In this document: in pieces, positions 63,840 through 64,000 of the stretch
Position numbering within the stretch: position 1 is the stretch's first letter
Layout: every line of letters begins with the position of its first letter
Assembly (NCBI RefSeq): GCF_043876815.1
Contig: NZ_JBAWKA010000003.1
Location: forward strand, 124,001-188,000
Direction: 5' to 3'
Source of the DNA: Gaetbulibacter_A sp043876815
Lineage (GTDB): Bacteria; Bacteroidota; Bacteroidia; Flavobacteriales; Flavobacteriaceae
DNA: 64,000 nucleotides
The notes under the pieces: model-generated
Told to the model about the DNA's origin: nothing
What the model saw: the letters and a program-made list of their open reading frames with translations, nothing else
Databases searched by the model: none
Translations under genes and position numbers: made by a program

Positions 63840-64000
63840 ATGTCGTCACATTACGAAGCACCTATAAGAGAACCATTAGTTAGTGGGGAAAAGTCATATC
63901 ATGACATAAGTCTTGATGTTGGTGCCCCGGTATTGGGAAAAGCTAACAAAGCGTGGTGGATAGTTTTTAGTATTGCCCTTGCTGCTTTTCTATGGGGAGT
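63840..64000 (+). CDS. actC: Alternative complex III membrane subunit (ActC, NrfD-like), 3' end beyond window
   Basis: An ATG at 63840, 29 bp after the actB stop, opens a frame that runs to the window edge (53 codons). The visible part is a polar N-terminus (HYEAPIREPLVSGEKSYHDI) followed by the beginning of a membrane helix (AWWIVFSIALAAFLWG). This matches the N-terminus of NrfD/PsrC-type ActC proteins, which carry the quinol site. The assignment rests on this short segment and on gene order (actA-actB-actC). Confidence 0.85.
   Translation, partial: MSSHYEAPIREPLVSGEKSYHDISLDVGAPVLGKANKAWWIVFSIALAAFLWG

Overview
This window is a 64 kb stretch of chromosome from a member of the Bacteroidota, almost certainly the family Flavobacteriaceae. 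The evidence is a low-GC, A-rich sequence with weak or absent Shine-Dalgarno sites, many promoters of the Bacteroidota type (TTG/TTTG, 17-21 nt, TAnnTTTG), an exported M36 peptidase with a type IX secretion sorting tail, TonB receptor architecture with a carboxypeptidase-like N-terminal domain, DUF5686-like and DUF2723 proteins, an ExbB-x-ExbD-ExbD cluster, and the start of an alternative complex III operon. Species cannot be fixed from sequence reading alone.

Layout. 1-2544 (-): truncated secreted metallopeptidase. 2.7-4.5 kb (+): dxs. 4.5-4.96 kb: a mosaic of degenerate short palindromic repeats. 4.96-8.8 kb (-): aspS, a ClC protein and a small membrane protein. 9.1-11.9 kb (+): TonB receptor. 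12.2-18.9 kb (-): self-regulated tripartite RND efflux operon headed by a TetR gene. 19.0-20.4 kb (+): polyprenyl synthase plus a coupled unknown gene. 20.6-24.6 kb (+): sucAB. 25.0-27.3 kb: retropepsin-like protease (-) divergent from tatD-ansA (+). 27.4 kb: tRNA-Ser. 27.5-29.9 kb (+): ExbB/ExbD energising complex. 30-38 kb: outer-membrane barrel (+), then on the minus strand a PAP2-like membrane protein, rpoN, asnS, an MMPL/RND exporter and a DUF5686-like barrel. 38.1-42.4 kb (-): rplM-rpsI-rpsB-tsf and pyrH-frr. 42.7-54 kb: PfpI protein, tsaC, an SGNH hydrolase, polA, a phosphoesterase, a cysteine-less thioredoxin, a NodB deacetylase and a DUF2723 protein. 53.9 kb: tRNA-Gln. 54.3-58.7 kb (+): rimP-nusA-infB. 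58.8 kb (-): SPOR protein. 59.4 kb to the end (+): actA-actB-actC of alternative complex III.

Most of the window is housekeeping. I see no CRISPR array, insertion sequence, prophage, rRNA, origin or recognisable defence island, and I do not claim a wholly new system. The most interesting items are a terminator-like hairpin in the rimP-nusA-infB leader, a ClC protein lacking both glutamates needed for proton coupling, a thioredoxin fold without active-site cysteines, a perfect inverted repeat straddling the -33 box of the efflux operon, two isoprenoid genes with promoters four bases from the start codon (predicted leaderless), a hairpin/minigene in the 24.6-24.97 kb gap, and a structured rpsB leader.

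Functional links: translation (aspS, asnS, tsf, rpsB, rpsI, rplM, frr, infB, rimP, tsaC, two tRNAs), envelope transport (TonB receptor, ExbBD, RND pumps, barrels), central carbon metabolism (sucAB), isoprenoids (dxs, polyprenyl synthase) and respiration (ACIII).
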